Source: an uncultured Blautia sp. (GTDB lineage Bacteria; Bacillota; Clostridia; Lachnospirales; Lachnospiraceae). From it: 64,000 nt of DNA. Location of the stretch: assembly GCA_934371915.1 (NCBI GenBank), contig CAKROE010000001.1:1-64000 (forward strand), written 5' to 3'. Below the pieces are notes generated by a model. It ran no database searches, was not told the origin of the DNA, and worked only from the letters and a program-made list of their open reading frames with translations. A program made the translations under genes and the position numbers. This document shows, one piece after another, positions 25,845-34,630 of this stretch; the first letter of the stretch is position 1; each line of letters begins with the position of its first letter.

Positions 25845-27168
25845 TTCCGATAACCTTCCGGCTGATCATAAATGACACCACGGCGGTCAAAGATTCTGCA
25901 ATCCAGAATGCATTCCACACACCGACAGCCCCGAAGAAATGACTTAAGATAAACGCGGCCGGCAGAATGATGATCAGATATCTGCAGAGAGAGACAACCA
26001 GCGAAGCACTGCCTCGTCCAAGCCCCTCCAGTGCGCCACAGGATGTAACAGATACAGAAGAAACAAGAAAACCTGCGCAGATGATCCGAAGGGCAGTTTT
26101 GCCGGCGGCAATTGTCTCAGGATTGGTGGTGAACATTCCGATAAGCTGTCCCGGCACAGTCAGACAGATGATCGTTCCGATAAGCATGATCACACCACTC
26201 ATACACAGCGTGACAAAATAAATTTTTTTCACACGTTTATGTTCTCCGGCACCGTAATTATATCCGATGACCGGGCGCATGCCCTGAACGATTCCACTTG
26301 CCGGAAGATACAGAAAAGTCTGGAGTTTGTAGTAGATTCCGAGAATCACTACATAACTCTGTGAATATGCAGCCAGAAGTCCGTTCAGTGCAGAGACCAG
26401 CACAGACGGAAGTGCCAGATTTAAAGCCCCCGGAATGCCGACAGAATACAACCGTGCTGCAAGGGATTTATCCGGATGGAGATACCGGCGGCTGATTCGT
26501 ACCTGGATCGGACGCATCTTATAAACAATCAGATAAAAAACAAGATTCAGTACCTGACCAAGTCCTGTTGCGAGGGCAGCACCTTCAATCCCCATGGCAG
26601 GGAACGGACCAAGACCAAAGATCATCAGAGGATCGAGCAGGATATTGGAAACACAGCCAACCATCAGTCCGATCATAGTTACCTTCATATTGCCGACACC
26701 CTGAAAGATTTTTTCGTATGCAAGGTTTATAGTGGTCACAATGGCAAAAAGAAATACAATCGTGGAATAGCGGACGCCGAGGCTGCTGACATTTTCATCT
26801 GAAGTAAAAACTGAAAGAAATTCTGGCATAATTGAAATACAGATGATCGTCAGCAGGACTCCATGTAAGGCAGACAATGCCAGACCATGTGTGGCGGCTT
26901 TACTTGCGGTTTCTTTATTGCCGGCACCCAGACAGATTGCAATCTGCGAGCTGATACCGATACCGAACCCAATTGCGATTGCATTTGAAAAATTTTGCAC
27001 AGGAAAAACAAGCGACAGCGCGGTCATGGCATCTTCGCTGATCTGGGCAACAAAGAAACTGTCCACGATATTGTACAGAGAATTGACCAGCATGGAAATG
27101 ACCATTGGCATTGCCATGGATAAAATCAGCGGAAAGACCGGCCGTTCTTTCATAAATGTATCATTCAT
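25834..27168 (-). CDS. MATE-family efflux transporter
   Basis: 444 residues with twelve membrane helices in two halves (PLILSMAMPMVISMLVNSLYN… and VGIPGALNLALPSVLVSALN). Such proteins export drugs or metabolites with Na+ or H+ gradients. ATG at 27168 is chosen because GGAGG lies 6 nt upstream; a longer frame to 27231 would run into the terminator-like leader. The last codons form one arm of a GC-rich hairpin. Confidence 0.9.
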   Translation of the reverse strand: MNDTFMKERPVFPLILSMAMPMVISMLVNSLYNIVDSFFVAQISEDAMTALSLVFPVQNFSNAIAIGFGIGISSQIAICLGAGNKETASKAATHGLALSALHGVLLTIICISIMPEFLSVFTSDENVSSLGVRYSTIVFLFAIVTTINLAYEKIFQGVGNMKVTMIGLMVGCVSNILLDPLMIFGLGPFPAMGIEGAALATGLGQVLNLVFYLIVYKMRPIQVRISRRYLHPDKSLAARLYSVGIPGALNLALPSVLVSALNGLLAAYSQSYVVILGIYYKLQTFLYLPASGIVQGMRPVIGYNYGAGEHKRVKKIYFVTLCMSGVIMLIGTIICLTVPGQLIGMFTTNPETIAAGKTALRIICAGFLVSSVSVTSCGALEGLGRGSASLVVSLCRYLIIILPAAFILSHFFGAVGVWNAFWIAESLTAVVSFMISRKVIGIGA

Positions 27169-27221
27169 AACAAACCTCCATAATAGCATCAAATTAGTAT
27201 CTGTAAATATCCATAAAAAAA

Positions 27222-27343
27222 CGCCGCACAACTACCGCAAAGGGTAATTGTGTGGCGAAAAATAGTCAGACTTAAAAGCATTGAACCAGAAAAGTCCACA
27301 CGATGTTTTGGATAAAAACGCAGCTGCCTGCGAATCTGGATAG
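27222..27343 (-). ncRNA. Candidate structured leader / attenuator of the MATE gene
   Basis: Between the promoter at 27373-27344 and the MATE start lies ~120 nt that can fold (minus strand) as CCAGA…TCTGG enclosing CGCAG-GCAG-CTGCG and TCCA…TGGA, then a strong GC-rich hairpin (arms at 27257-27242 and 27236-27222) followed by TTTTTTT (27221-27215). A terminator this close before the coding start suggests regulated premature termination. It matches no riboswitch class I can name. Confidence 0.5.
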
Positions 27344-27373
27344 ATTCTAGCATAGAACATGAAAAGCCGTCAA
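27344..27373 (-). promoter_or_regulatory. Promoter of the MATE leader
   Basis: Minus strand: -35 TTGACG (27373-27368), 18-bp spacer, -10 TAGAAT (27349-27344) with extended TGC. Confidence 0.65.
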
Positions 27374-27456
27374 TAGCGGATTGAAAGTAATCAGACAAAA
27401 TACCGATTAAGCAATTTGAAAAATTGGTCAGACATAATAGCTGCCGGAATAATTTT

Positions 27457-28665
27457 TCAAATCTCCAGATCGTTAGCATTTGCCATGTAAGTCTGTGTAT
27501 AAAGGATCACCGTATCTCCTTCAAGAAGTGTCAGGTTTCCGCTTGGGATGATCAGCTTTTTGTGGCGTCTGACAAGTACGATGATCGAATGTCTGGAAAT
27601 ATCAAGATCCCGGATCTTCTGATTTGTCCATGGATTCCGCTGCTGGAGAGTAATCTCTTTCAGCTTAATGCGGTCCTTATCCTGAAAAGATTCCGCACCG
27701 ATCACCATTACATCTCCGGCTTTCAGAACCGTATCACCTTTTGGGACGAGGATGCGGTGATCACGCTGGATTACTGCAACAATGATTCTCTGTGGGAAAT
27801 CAAGGTCAGCAATGCGGTGTCCGACCCATTTGTCGTTTTTGTCAAGGCAGATGCGGATAAAATGTACATCTTCCTCCTGCCCGTATTCACCGATTCGCTT
27901 CAGGCGTGAGTACTGATCGACAAATCCGGCGGAAATAATACCGGTGGGGATGGCGACCATACCGACACCAAGAAATGCGATAAATATTCCGAAAATCTTG
28001 CCCATGGTGGTGACAGGATAAATATCACCATAGCCAACGGTAAGCAAAGTGGAGGCAGCCCACCAGATTCCGGAAAATGCGTTTGTAAAAACTTCCGGTT
28101 GCGCTTTATTTTCCAGACTGTACATACAGAGGCTGGAAGAGAGCATCAGAATTAAAATGATAAATACCGAGGATAGGAGCTGCTGTTTTTTACCGACAAT
28201 GACTTCCGTGATGACATTCAGTGAATCGTAATAAGCATTGATGCGGAACAGCCGGAAAATACGGATGATTCGCAGCATACGGAATGCGACTGCACCGGAT
28301 GGGAAGAAAAACGGCATATAGTACGGAATAAAGGACAGCATATCTACGATTCCGGAAAAAGAAGTCAGGTATTTTCCAATCGCCCGTGGTTCTGAAACAT
28401 CAGGATAAAGATATTTGGCAGTAAACACACGAAGCAGGAAATCAATAGCAAAGAAAGCAACCGTCAGGCGCTCCAGCGTCAGAAGGAGCGGGCCGTATTT
28501 CATTTCCATATTATCGAATGTGTACATGATGCTGACTGTCAGATTCAGCAGGATCGTAAAAGTATTAAAAAAGTCGTAGCCCCAGCACCACGCATCGTAG
28601 TTGGAGCCGATTTCAATCAGTTCAAAGAGACGTTTCCGTCGCTTTTCCCATACAGAGTTATTCAT
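27457..28665 (-). CDS. Voltage-gated potassium channel with C-terminal RCK/TrkA-C-type domains
   Basis: 402 residues. Six membrane helices with an Arg-rich S4 (FRMLRIIRIFRLFR), a pore loop with the K+ filter TVGYGD, then a cytoplasmic half (about 245-402) with two TrkA-C-like segments (RIIVAVIQRDHRILVPKGDTVLKAGD and SIIVLVRRHKKLIIPSGNL), each spanning ~70 residues. Likely a ligand-regulated K+ channel. It is monocistronic; ~200 bp separates its stop from the MATE leader terminator, which could also serve this gene. Confidence 0.9.
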   Translation of the reverse strand: MNNSVWEKRRKRLFELIEIGSNYDAWCWGYDFFNTFTILLNLTVSIMYTFDNMEMKYGPLLLTLERLTVAFFAIDFLLRVFTAKYLYPDVSEPRAIGKYLTSFSGIVDMLSFIPYYMPFFFPSGAVAFRMLRIIRIFRLFRINAYYDSLNVITEVIVGKKQQLLSSVFIILILMLSSSLCMYSLENKAQPEVFTNAFSGIWWAASTLLTVGYGDIYPVTTMGKIFGIFIAFLGVGMVAIPTGIISAGFVDQYSRLKRIGEYGQEEDVHFIRICLDKNDKWVGHRIADLDFPQRIIVAVIQRDHRILVPKGDTVLKAGDVMVIGAESFQDKDRIKLKEITLQQRNPWTNQKIRDLDISRHSIIVLVRRHKKLIIPSGNLTLLEGDTVILYTQTYMANANDLEI

Positions 28666-28809
28666 TTATAAGCCTCCGGGGTAATTCTATTTGCTTAACC
28701 TTATTTCCATCTTACAGGAAATATAATAACCCGTCAACGTATAGGAGAAAAGCTTCCTGTTCTGTGAACAGTAACTGACTTTGTATACAACTGCGTACAA
28801 ATGGACTTC

Positions 28810-28838
28810 TTGCGACTCCTTCTGCGATATGCTACACT
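28810..28838 (+). promoter_or_regulatory. Promoter for the AEC transporter
   Basis: -35 TTGCGA (28810-28815), 17-bp spacer, -10 TACACT (28833-28838) with extended TGC. Confidence 0.6.
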
Positions 28839-28915
28839 AAAGTGGTTGTTTATGTTGCTTTCAAAATATGGTGAATAATTATCACAAAAACACAATTCGG
28901 GAGAAAGGAAAAACG

Positions 28916-28957
28916 GTGTTCCGGGAAAAACGGAAACATTGTATAAATACGTTATGA
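28916..28957 (+). CDS. Possible 13-codon upstream peptide coupled to the AEC gene
   Basis: GTG at 28916 has GAAAGGA upstream and reads VFREKRKHCINTL, with its TGA (28955-28957) overlapping the ATG (28954) of the transporter. The transporter ATG lacks a good ribosome site of its own, so coupled translation is plausible. No conservation data available. Confidence 0.35.
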   Translation: MFREKRKHCINTL

Positions 28958-29859
28958 TAACTTTGCTGACACTGCAGCTCACGATCTTTATTCTGGTAGC
29001 TGTAGGATTTCTTATGAAAAAAATACATATCATTGGTCCGCAGGGGCAGAAAAATATCAATGATCTTGTAATCTATCTGATACTTCCCTGCAACATCCTC
29101 CATGCATTTACGCAAAGTGCCGCGGACGGCGATTTTACAAACTATCTGGAGATTCTTTTTATCTCCATCGGTATTCAGGTGTTTTGTGTGATCTATGGAA
29201 AATTGATGTTCCGGGGAGAAGCAGAGGGCCGTTATAAATGTCTCCAGTACGGTACGATCTGTTCCAATGCGGGGTTTCTCGGTAATCCGATCGCTGAGGG
29301 AATCTACGGAATGGAAGGTCTTGTACTTGCCAGCGTCTATCTGATCCCGCAGAGAATCATGATGTGGTCTTCCGGCCTGGCTGTTTTTTCCGGAAGCAGT
29401 GATAAGATGAAAACACTGAAAAAAGTCGTAACGCATCCGTGTATTCTTGCCTGTGTTCTCGGAATGATCATGATGGTGACCGGTGCGCAGCTTCCGCCGG
29501 GACTTGACGGAGCAGTCACATCAGTCGGAAACTGCAATACCGCGATGTCCATGATGGTTATCGGAATGATCCTTGCGGACATTGACCTGAAAGATTTCTG
29601 GGACTGGACCGTTGTCAAATATACAGTACACAGACTGGTGATCATTCCGGCAGTGGTTTATCTTGTATGCAGAATGCTTCCGCTCAGCAAAACGGTTCTG
29701 GGCTTATGTGTTCTTCTTGCCGCAATGCCGGCAGGCGCAACGACCAGTATCCTTGCAGAAAAATATCAGGTGGATTCCCCGTTTGCGACAAAGATGGTTA
29801 TTTTTTCCACCTTACTGTCACTTCCGACCATTTGCCTGTGGAGCATCTTCCTGCAGTGA
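28954..29859 (+). CDS. AEC-family (auxin efflux carrier type) transporter
   Basis: 301 residues, about ten membrane helices. The repeat helix motifs LVIYLILPCNILHAF and GTICSNAGFLGNPIAEGIYG with a central NAGFLG are typical of the AEC family, as are the GNCNTAMSMMVIGMIL and AMPAGATTSILAEKY regions in the second half. Bacterial members carry dicarboxylates such as malate. A TTG at 28939 would add five residues, but ATG 28954 gives the usual start. Confidence 0.88.
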   Translation: MITLLTLQLTIFILVAVGFLMKKIHIIGPQGQKNINDLVIYLILPCNILHAFTQSAADGDFTNYLEILFISIGIQVFCVIYGKLMFRGEAEGRYKCLQYGTICSNAGFLGNPIAEGIYGMEGLVLASVYLIPQRIMMWSSGLAVFSGSSDKMKTLKKVVTHPCILACVLGMIMMVTGAQLPPGLDGAVTSVGNCNTAMSMMVIGMILADIDLKDFWDWTVVKYTVHRLVIIPAVVYLVCRMLPLSKTVLGLCVLLAAMPAGATTSILAEKYQVDSPFATKMVIFSTLLSLPTICLWSIFLQ

Positions 29860-29913
29860 AACACACTTTCAGACAACAATGTGTCCATTTTTCTTTGTCA
29901 AAATTATAACAAC

Positions 29914-29953
29914 ACATCCCCCCTACAGGCTTGTGGAGGGGATGCTTTTTTTA
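29914..29953 (+). terminator. Rho-independent terminator
   Basis: CATCCCC-rich arm (29914-) pairs with GGGGATG (to 29944), then CTTTTTTTAT. It ends the AEC transcript. Confidence 0.85.
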
Positions 29954-30062
29954 TATAATGAAAAAATATGAGGGTGGAAATTCAGAGAAAATTTTGCTTT
30001 TGTGCAATAAAAATTATGAATTGCCCCAATAAACATGACAAGCGTGAAAAGAGAACAGACTT

Positions 30063-32513
30063 ATGAATAATTTGAAAAATGAAATCCATGACTACTGGAC
30101 GAACCGTGCCAGGGGTTATTCAGAATATAATCAGCAGGAAATGGCGGATGCCCGCAGAACGATGTGGAGGGACAAACTCCTTTCTCTGCTTGGAAACCAG
30201 TTTCCGGAAAGAGAGCCGAAAGAGATCAAAATTCTCGATGTCGGAACCGGACCGGGTTTTTTTGCAATCCTTCTTGCAGAAGCCGGGTATCAGGTTACTG
30301 CAATCGATTATACCGAAGAAATGCTGAAAGAAGCACAGAGCAATGCAGGTGAGCTTGCAAAGTGTATTGCGTGGAAAACAGGCGACGCACAGGCGCTCGA
30401 TGTGGAAAGCAACAGTTTTGATGTGATTGTAACAAGAAATGTTACATGGAATCTGCCGCGTCCGGACCTTGCATACAGAGAATGGCTTCGTGTCCTGAAG
30501 CCGGGAGGTGTCCTTTATAACTTTGATGCTGACTGGTACGGACACTTATATAATGAAGAGAAACGAAGCAGTTACGAGAAGGACCGCAAGCAGACAGAAG
30601 AGCAGAATGTGGAAGATTATTACAGCGGAACAGATATTGAGAAGATGGAAGAAATTGCCCGTCAGGTTCCGTTAAGCCGCCTGGAACGTCCGAAGTGGGA
30701 TATCGAAACGATGCAGAAAACAGGATTTCTTGATGTTTCCTGCAATGAGGAAGTCTGGAAAGAAGTCTGGACAGAGGAAGAGATTATCAACAACAGTACC
30801 TCTCCGATTTTTCTGCTGACAGGAAGAAAAAGAGATGCTTTTCATCTGAAAAATGTAACGGTGCAGCCGGGACAGAAGTGGCACGGGGAACTGGAGCTTG
30901 CAAATGGTGAGATCAGACTGCCGGCGACTGTTCTGCACGGACATGGCACAGGAAAAACCATGCTGATCACAGCAGGTGTTCATGCCGGTGAATATGTAGG
31001 AATTCAGGCAGCCATCGAGCTTGCACAGAAACTGAAAATCGAGAAGGTAACAGGAACGGTCATCATCATAAAAGTGTTGAACCGTCCGGCGTTTGAAGCG
31101 CGAAAAGGCAGCATGGGGCTTACAGATGGGAAGAATCTGAATCGTGAATTTCCGGGAAATCCGGACGGAACGGAGATGGAACGTCTTGCATGGGCTGTTT
31201 CTCAGGAATTGCAGCCGGTGGCAGATTATTATATCGACCTGCACAGCGGAGACGATTATGAAAAACTTACTCCATATGTTTATTATGCAGGAGCGGCAGC
31301 AGAGGAAGTTGTCAGCTTTTCGAGACAGATGGCAGAACAGGTCGATGTGCCTTACATGGTAAAATCCAACGTGGCATCCGGTGGTTCTTATAACTATGCG
31401 GCTTCACAGGGAATCCCGAGTATTCTGATCGAGCGTGGAGGAATGGGTGACTGGACTTATGAGGAAGTCAGATCCACCCGCAGGGATGTCCGCAATATTC
31501 TCTGTCATCTGGGAATTTATCAGGGACTGAAAGATTTCCGTACCTACTATCCGCTGGATGTAGCTGATATTCGTTATCAGGATGCCGAAGAAAACGGGCT
31601 CTGGTATCCGTTCAAAAAAGTCGGTGACATGATTCAGGAGGGAGATATCCTCGGTGAAGTGCGCGATTACGAAGGCAATGTAAAAGAAATCAGTGTCGCG
31701 GAGTTTGACGGTGTGCTTCTTTATCAGTGCGGCACGCTGCAGGTGCTTGGAAACGGTCCGATGGTCACATATGGAAGAATCGTCAGCCGGTATGATGAGC
31801 GCAAGGAGCGAATCGTCAATTACTGGGAAAAACGAAGCGACAGTTTCCTTGAACAGAGAAGGGCAGAACTTCACAGTGATATGGCAGAACGCTGGATGAA
31901 AGAAATCAGTGCACAGCTTCCGAAGGGAAGAAGTCTCAGAATCCTTGATGTAGGCTGCGGCGCAGGATTTTTCTCCATCCTTCTTGCAAAAGCCGGGCAT
32001 CAGGTGACTGGAATCGACCTGACACCAGATATGATCAAAAACGCCCGCATCCTTACAGAAGAAGAGGATGTAAGCGGTGAATTTACAGTTATGGATGCAG
32101 AGAATCTGGAATTCCCGGAGGACACCTTCGATGTGGTTATTTCCAGAAATCTGACCTGGACACTGCCAAATGTACGTCATGCATATGAAGAGTGGCTCCG
32201 TGTCCTGAAAAAAGGTGGTGTACTGCTGAACTTTGATGCGAATTATGGTCTGGAAGATTGCACAGATACATCATCACTTCCGGAGCAGCATGCACATAAC
32301 ATGCTCGGAAATGAAATGATGCGTGAGTGCGAGGAGATCAAGCGTCAGCTTCCAATCAGTTCTTACAGCCGTCCGGCATGGGATCTGGAAACCTTAGGCT
32401 CTATGGAAGTAAAAGATTTCAGAGTGGATCTAGGTATCAGCAGCAGGATTTATCTGGAAAAAGATGAATTTTATAATCCCACTCCGCTGTTTATGCTGCG
32501 GACAGTTAAATAA
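30063..32513 (+). CDS. Methyltransferase – AstE/AspA-type Zn deacylase – methyltransferase fusion
   Basis: 816 residues in three modules. Residues 1-260: class I SAM methyltransferase with ILDVGTGPGFF from residue 57, and TRNVTWNLP…WLRVLKPGGVLYNFDADW. Residues 265-570: succinylglutamate desuccinylase/aspartoacylase (M14-like) domain with zinc ligands H307 and E310 (VHAGE) and H394 (DLHSGD), and probable catalytic E457 (ILIERGG). Residues 580-816: second methyltransferase, clearly related to the first (ILDVGCGAGFF from 627; SRNLTWTLP…WLRVLKKGGVLLNFDANY). Both methyltransferase modules look intact. No signal peptide. It stands between a terminator and a LysR gene, ahead of a Nik-type importer. 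I infer modification of a small acyl- or peptide-like metal ligand; this is not shown by sequence. Confidence 0.88.
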   Translation: MNNLKNEIHDYWTNRARGYSEYNQQEMADARRTMWRDKLLSLLGNQFPEREPKEIKILDVGTGPGFFAILLAEAGYQVTAIDYTEEMLKEAQSNAGELAKCIAWKTGDAQALDVESNSFDVIVTRNVTWNLPRPDLAYREWLRVLKPGGVLYNFDADWYGHLYNEEKRSSYEKDRKQTEEQNVEDYYSGTDIEKMEEIARQVPLSRLERPKWDIETMQKTGFLDVSCNEEVWKEVWTEEEIINNSTSPIFLLTGRKRDAFHLKNVTVQPGQKWHGELELANGEIRLPATVLHGHGTGKTMLITAGVHAGEYVGIQAAIELAQKLKIEKVTGTVIIIKVLNRPAFEARKGSMGLTDGKNLNREFPGNPDGTEMERLAWAVSQELQPVADYYIDLHSGDDYEKLTPYVYYAGAAAEEVVSFSRQMAEQVDVPYMVKSNVASGGSYNYAASQGIPSILIERGGMGDWTYEEVRSTRRDVRNILCHLGIYQGLKDFRTYYPLDVADIRYQDAEENGLWYPFKKVGDMIQEGDILGEVRDYEGNVKEISVAEFDGVLLYQCGTLQVLGNGPMVTYGRIVSRYDERKERIVNYWEKRSDSFLEQRRAELHSDMAERWMKEISAQLPKGRSLRILDVGCGAGFFSILLAKAGHQVTGIDLTPDMIKNARILTEEEDVSGEFTVMDAENLEFPEDTFDVVISRNLTWTLPNVRHAYEEWLRVLKKGGVLLNFDANYGLEDCTDTSSLPEQHAHNMLGNEMMRECEEIKRQLPISSYSRPAWDLETLGSMEVKDFRVDLGISSRIYLEKDEFYNPTPLFMLRTVK

Positions 32514-32557
32514 CAGGCAGACAACAGGACAGATTATAATAATATGCGGAGAATCAT

Positions 32558-33466
32558 ATGGATTTAAAACAATTACAATATTTGGTGACATGTGCGCAGG
32601 CCGGCTCTTTCAGTGATGCGGCAAAGATACTTTATTCTACACAATCAAGTGTCAGTAAAGTGATAAAGGCACTGGAGGATAATCTCGGAATGCAGCTTTT
32701 TGAGCGGCTGCCACGTGGGATACGCCTTACGGTACAGGGGCAGAAGGTTTATCGTTATGCCTGCAGGATCACAAATGAGGTTGAAGTTCTGGAAAATATG
32801 TCGGCAAACGGCATGACAAAATGGATTCGCATTTCCATGAATCCCAGTTCCTGGTTTGCCGATCAGTTTGTGGATTTTTATAATGAAACATATGAAAAAA
32901 ACTATCATTTCCAATTGACGACAGCAGGTGTGCGAAGTGTTATGGAGCGCGTCCGTGACTATATGGATGACATTGGTTTTGTCTATATCCTGAGTCAGCA
33001 GAAAGAGAATTTCCTGCATGAACTGGCAAAAAACAAGCTGCAGTTTGTCTCTCTGTATGAGACAGATGTGATCCTTTATCCGGGACGGCAGACAGAACTT
33101 TATGATTCGGAAAAAGAGACTGTAAGTTTTGGAGAGCTTGAGGGAGTACGGTTTATACAGAATTATCAGGATGAATTTTTTGATATCGGATCTGTCAATG
33201 AGGAGGCTTTTCAGTGGAAAGACCTTGACATTTCCGTGTTGACCAACAGTGATTATATTATGGAAAGAATGCTGAAAAACAGCAAAGTCTCCAATGTGAG
33301 CGGAAGCTATCTTTCCGAAAACAAGGCGGGTACGGCACCGGGAATCCCTCTGAATATGGGGGACAGCAAAGTTATTTTTGGCTATATCCTTCACAGAGGA
33401 GAAGAAATGGATGAAAGTATACAGGAATTTCTTGAGTTTCTGATGAGCAGACTTCCAAAAAGTTAA
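32558..33466 (+). CDS. LysR-family transcriptional regulator
   Basis: 302 residues. N-terminal winged helix (MDLKQLQYLVTCAQAGSFSDAAKILYSTQSSVSKVIKALEDNLG…, residues 1-60) and a C-terminal effector domain. It sits 44 nt after the fusion enzyme and before the Nik-like operon, both in the same direction, so either is a plausible target. The effector is unknown. Confidence 0.92.
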   Translation: MDLKQLQYLVTCAQAGSFSDAAKILYSTQSSVSKVIKALEDNLGMQLFERLPRGIRLTVQGQKVYRYACRITNEVEVLENMSANGMTKWIRISMNPSSWFADQFVDFYNETYEKNYHFQLTTAGVRSVMERVRDYMDDIGFVYILSQQKENFLHELAKNKLQFVSLYETDVILYPGRQTELYDSEKETVSFGELEGVRFIQNYQDEFFDIGSVNEEAFQWKDLDISVLTNSDYIMERMLKNSKVSNVSGSYLSENKAGTAPGIPLNMGDSKVIFGYILHRGEEMDESIQEFLEFLMSRLPKS

Positions 33467-33537
33467 GTCATTGTGAATGAGTATAAAGTTAATTCACACT
33501 TATTCCATAATATGCATGAAGTATTCAATTTAAGAAT

Positions 33538-33573
33538 AGCACAGAACCCTCCCACGGGGTTGTGTGCTTTTTT
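33538..33573 (+). terminator. Terminator after the LysR gene
   Basis: AGCACA-G-AACCC pairs with GGGTT-G-TGTGCT (one mismatch), followed by TTTTTT. It separates the LysR gene from the ABC operon. Confidence 0.85.
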
Positions 33574-33601
33574 GACATTTGTTAGACTGTAATTGTTAAA
33601 T
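33572..33601 (+). promoter_or_regulatory. Possible promoter of the first Nik-like operon
   Basis: TTGACA (33572-33577), overlapping the terminator T run, and TTAAAT (33596-33601) 18 bp further. The -10 is weak. The inverted repeat at 33606 would lie at the start of the transcript. Confidence 0.4.
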
Positions 33602-33605
33602 TATT

Positions 33606-33632
33606 GTAACTGTGAGGATACCGGACAGTTAC
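33606..33632. repeat. Inverted repeat GTAACTGT-N11-ACAGTTAC, copy 2
   Basis: Identical arms and the same 11-nt loop length as 16509-16535; the loops match at 8 of 11 bases (GAGGATACCGG). It lies 54 bp before the permease gene. Confidence 0.7.
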
Positions 33633-33685
33633 GATTTATCGTGAGGATATGTTGTCTGATGCTATGCAGGCATGAAGGAGAACGA

Positions 33686-34630
33686 ATGATTAAATATATT
33701 TTAAAAAGACTTCTTCAGTTGATTCCGATTCTGATCGGAATCACTTTTTTGTCTTTTGCCATGATGCGTCTGGCGGGCGGTGATGCAGTTACCTATATGT
33801 ATGAAAATGCAGGCGCAACAGTTTCACAGGAAGTCATTGATGAGACAAGAAAAGAGTACGGGCTGGATCAGCCGTTTCTTGTGCAATATGCAAAGTGGTT
33901 TGCAGGAATGGCAACCGGAGATATGGGCAAGAGCTATGTATCGAAGAGAGATGTTTATGAAACTTTCATAGAGAAACTTCCGGCGACAATCATGCTGACA
34001 GTATCTTCTGTACTGGTAACGATGTTGATTGCAATTCCGTTTGGAATTCTTTCTGCAGTAAAACATAATAAATGGATTGATTATTTAATTCGTTTTTTCA
34101 GTTTCATAGGGAATTCCATGCCGAATTTTTTTGCGGCACTGGTACTGATGTACTTTTTCTCCATCAGACTGGGATGGCTTCCGGTCATTACCAGTGACAA
34201 TATAGCCTTAAGTCTGGTTTTGCCGACATTGACCCTTGCAATCTCCATGGCATCCAAATATACCCGTCAGGTAAGAGCGACAATCCTTGAAGAACTGAAT
34301 AAAGACTATGTAGCCGGAGCGAAGGCGAGAGGCGTGAGAGGAAGTGTGATCATCTGGAAAAATGTAATGAAATCTTCCATGCTCACGATCATTACGTTGC
34401 TGGCATTGTCCATAGGAAATCTTCTGGGTGGAACCACGATCGTCGAGACTATTTTTATGTGGGATGGTGTCGGTAAAATGGCAGTAGATGCCATAACTAT
34501 GAGAGATTACCCGATCATTCAGGCGTATGTGGCATGGATGGCGATTATTTATGTAGTGGTAAATCTGATCACAGATATCATTTATCATTATCTGGATCCT
34601 CGCGTAAGACTGGGAGGTGACAGAGTATGA
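33686..34630 (+). CDS. ABC importer permease, NikB-like
   Basis: 314 residues, six membrane helices, with the BPD_transp_1 coupling loop (EELNKDYVAGAKARGVRG) and the N-terminal YILKRLLQLIPILIGITFLSF typical of dipeptide/nickel permease B subunits. ATG 33686 has GAAGGAG; a TTG extension to 33593 crosses the inverted repeat and is rejected. ATGA overlap with the next gene. Confidence 0.9.
   Translation: MIKYILKRLLQLIPILIGITFLSFAMMRLAGGDAVTYMYENAGATVSQEVIDETRKEYGLDQPFLVQYAKWFAGMATGDMGKSYVSKRDVYETFIEKLPATIMLTVSSVLVTMLIAIPFGILSAVKHNKWIDYLIRFFSFIGNSMPNFFAALVLMYFFSIRLGWLPVITSDNIALSLVLPTLTLAISMASKYTRQVRATILEELNKDYVAGAKARGVRGSVIIWKNVMKSSMLTIITLLALSIGNLLGGTTIVETIFMWDGVGKMAVDAITMRDYPIIQAYVAWMAIIYVVVNLITDIIYHYLDPRVRLGGDRV

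Noticed and set aside
25721-25918. 65-codon minus-strand frame across the GC-rich hairpins
   Set aside because: Overlaps the MATE gene end in another frame and is made of hairpin sequence; no ribosome site.
33593-33685. Longer NikB-like permease start
   Set aside because: Crosses the inverted repeat; ATG 33686 has GAAGGAG and gives the normal permease N-terminus.
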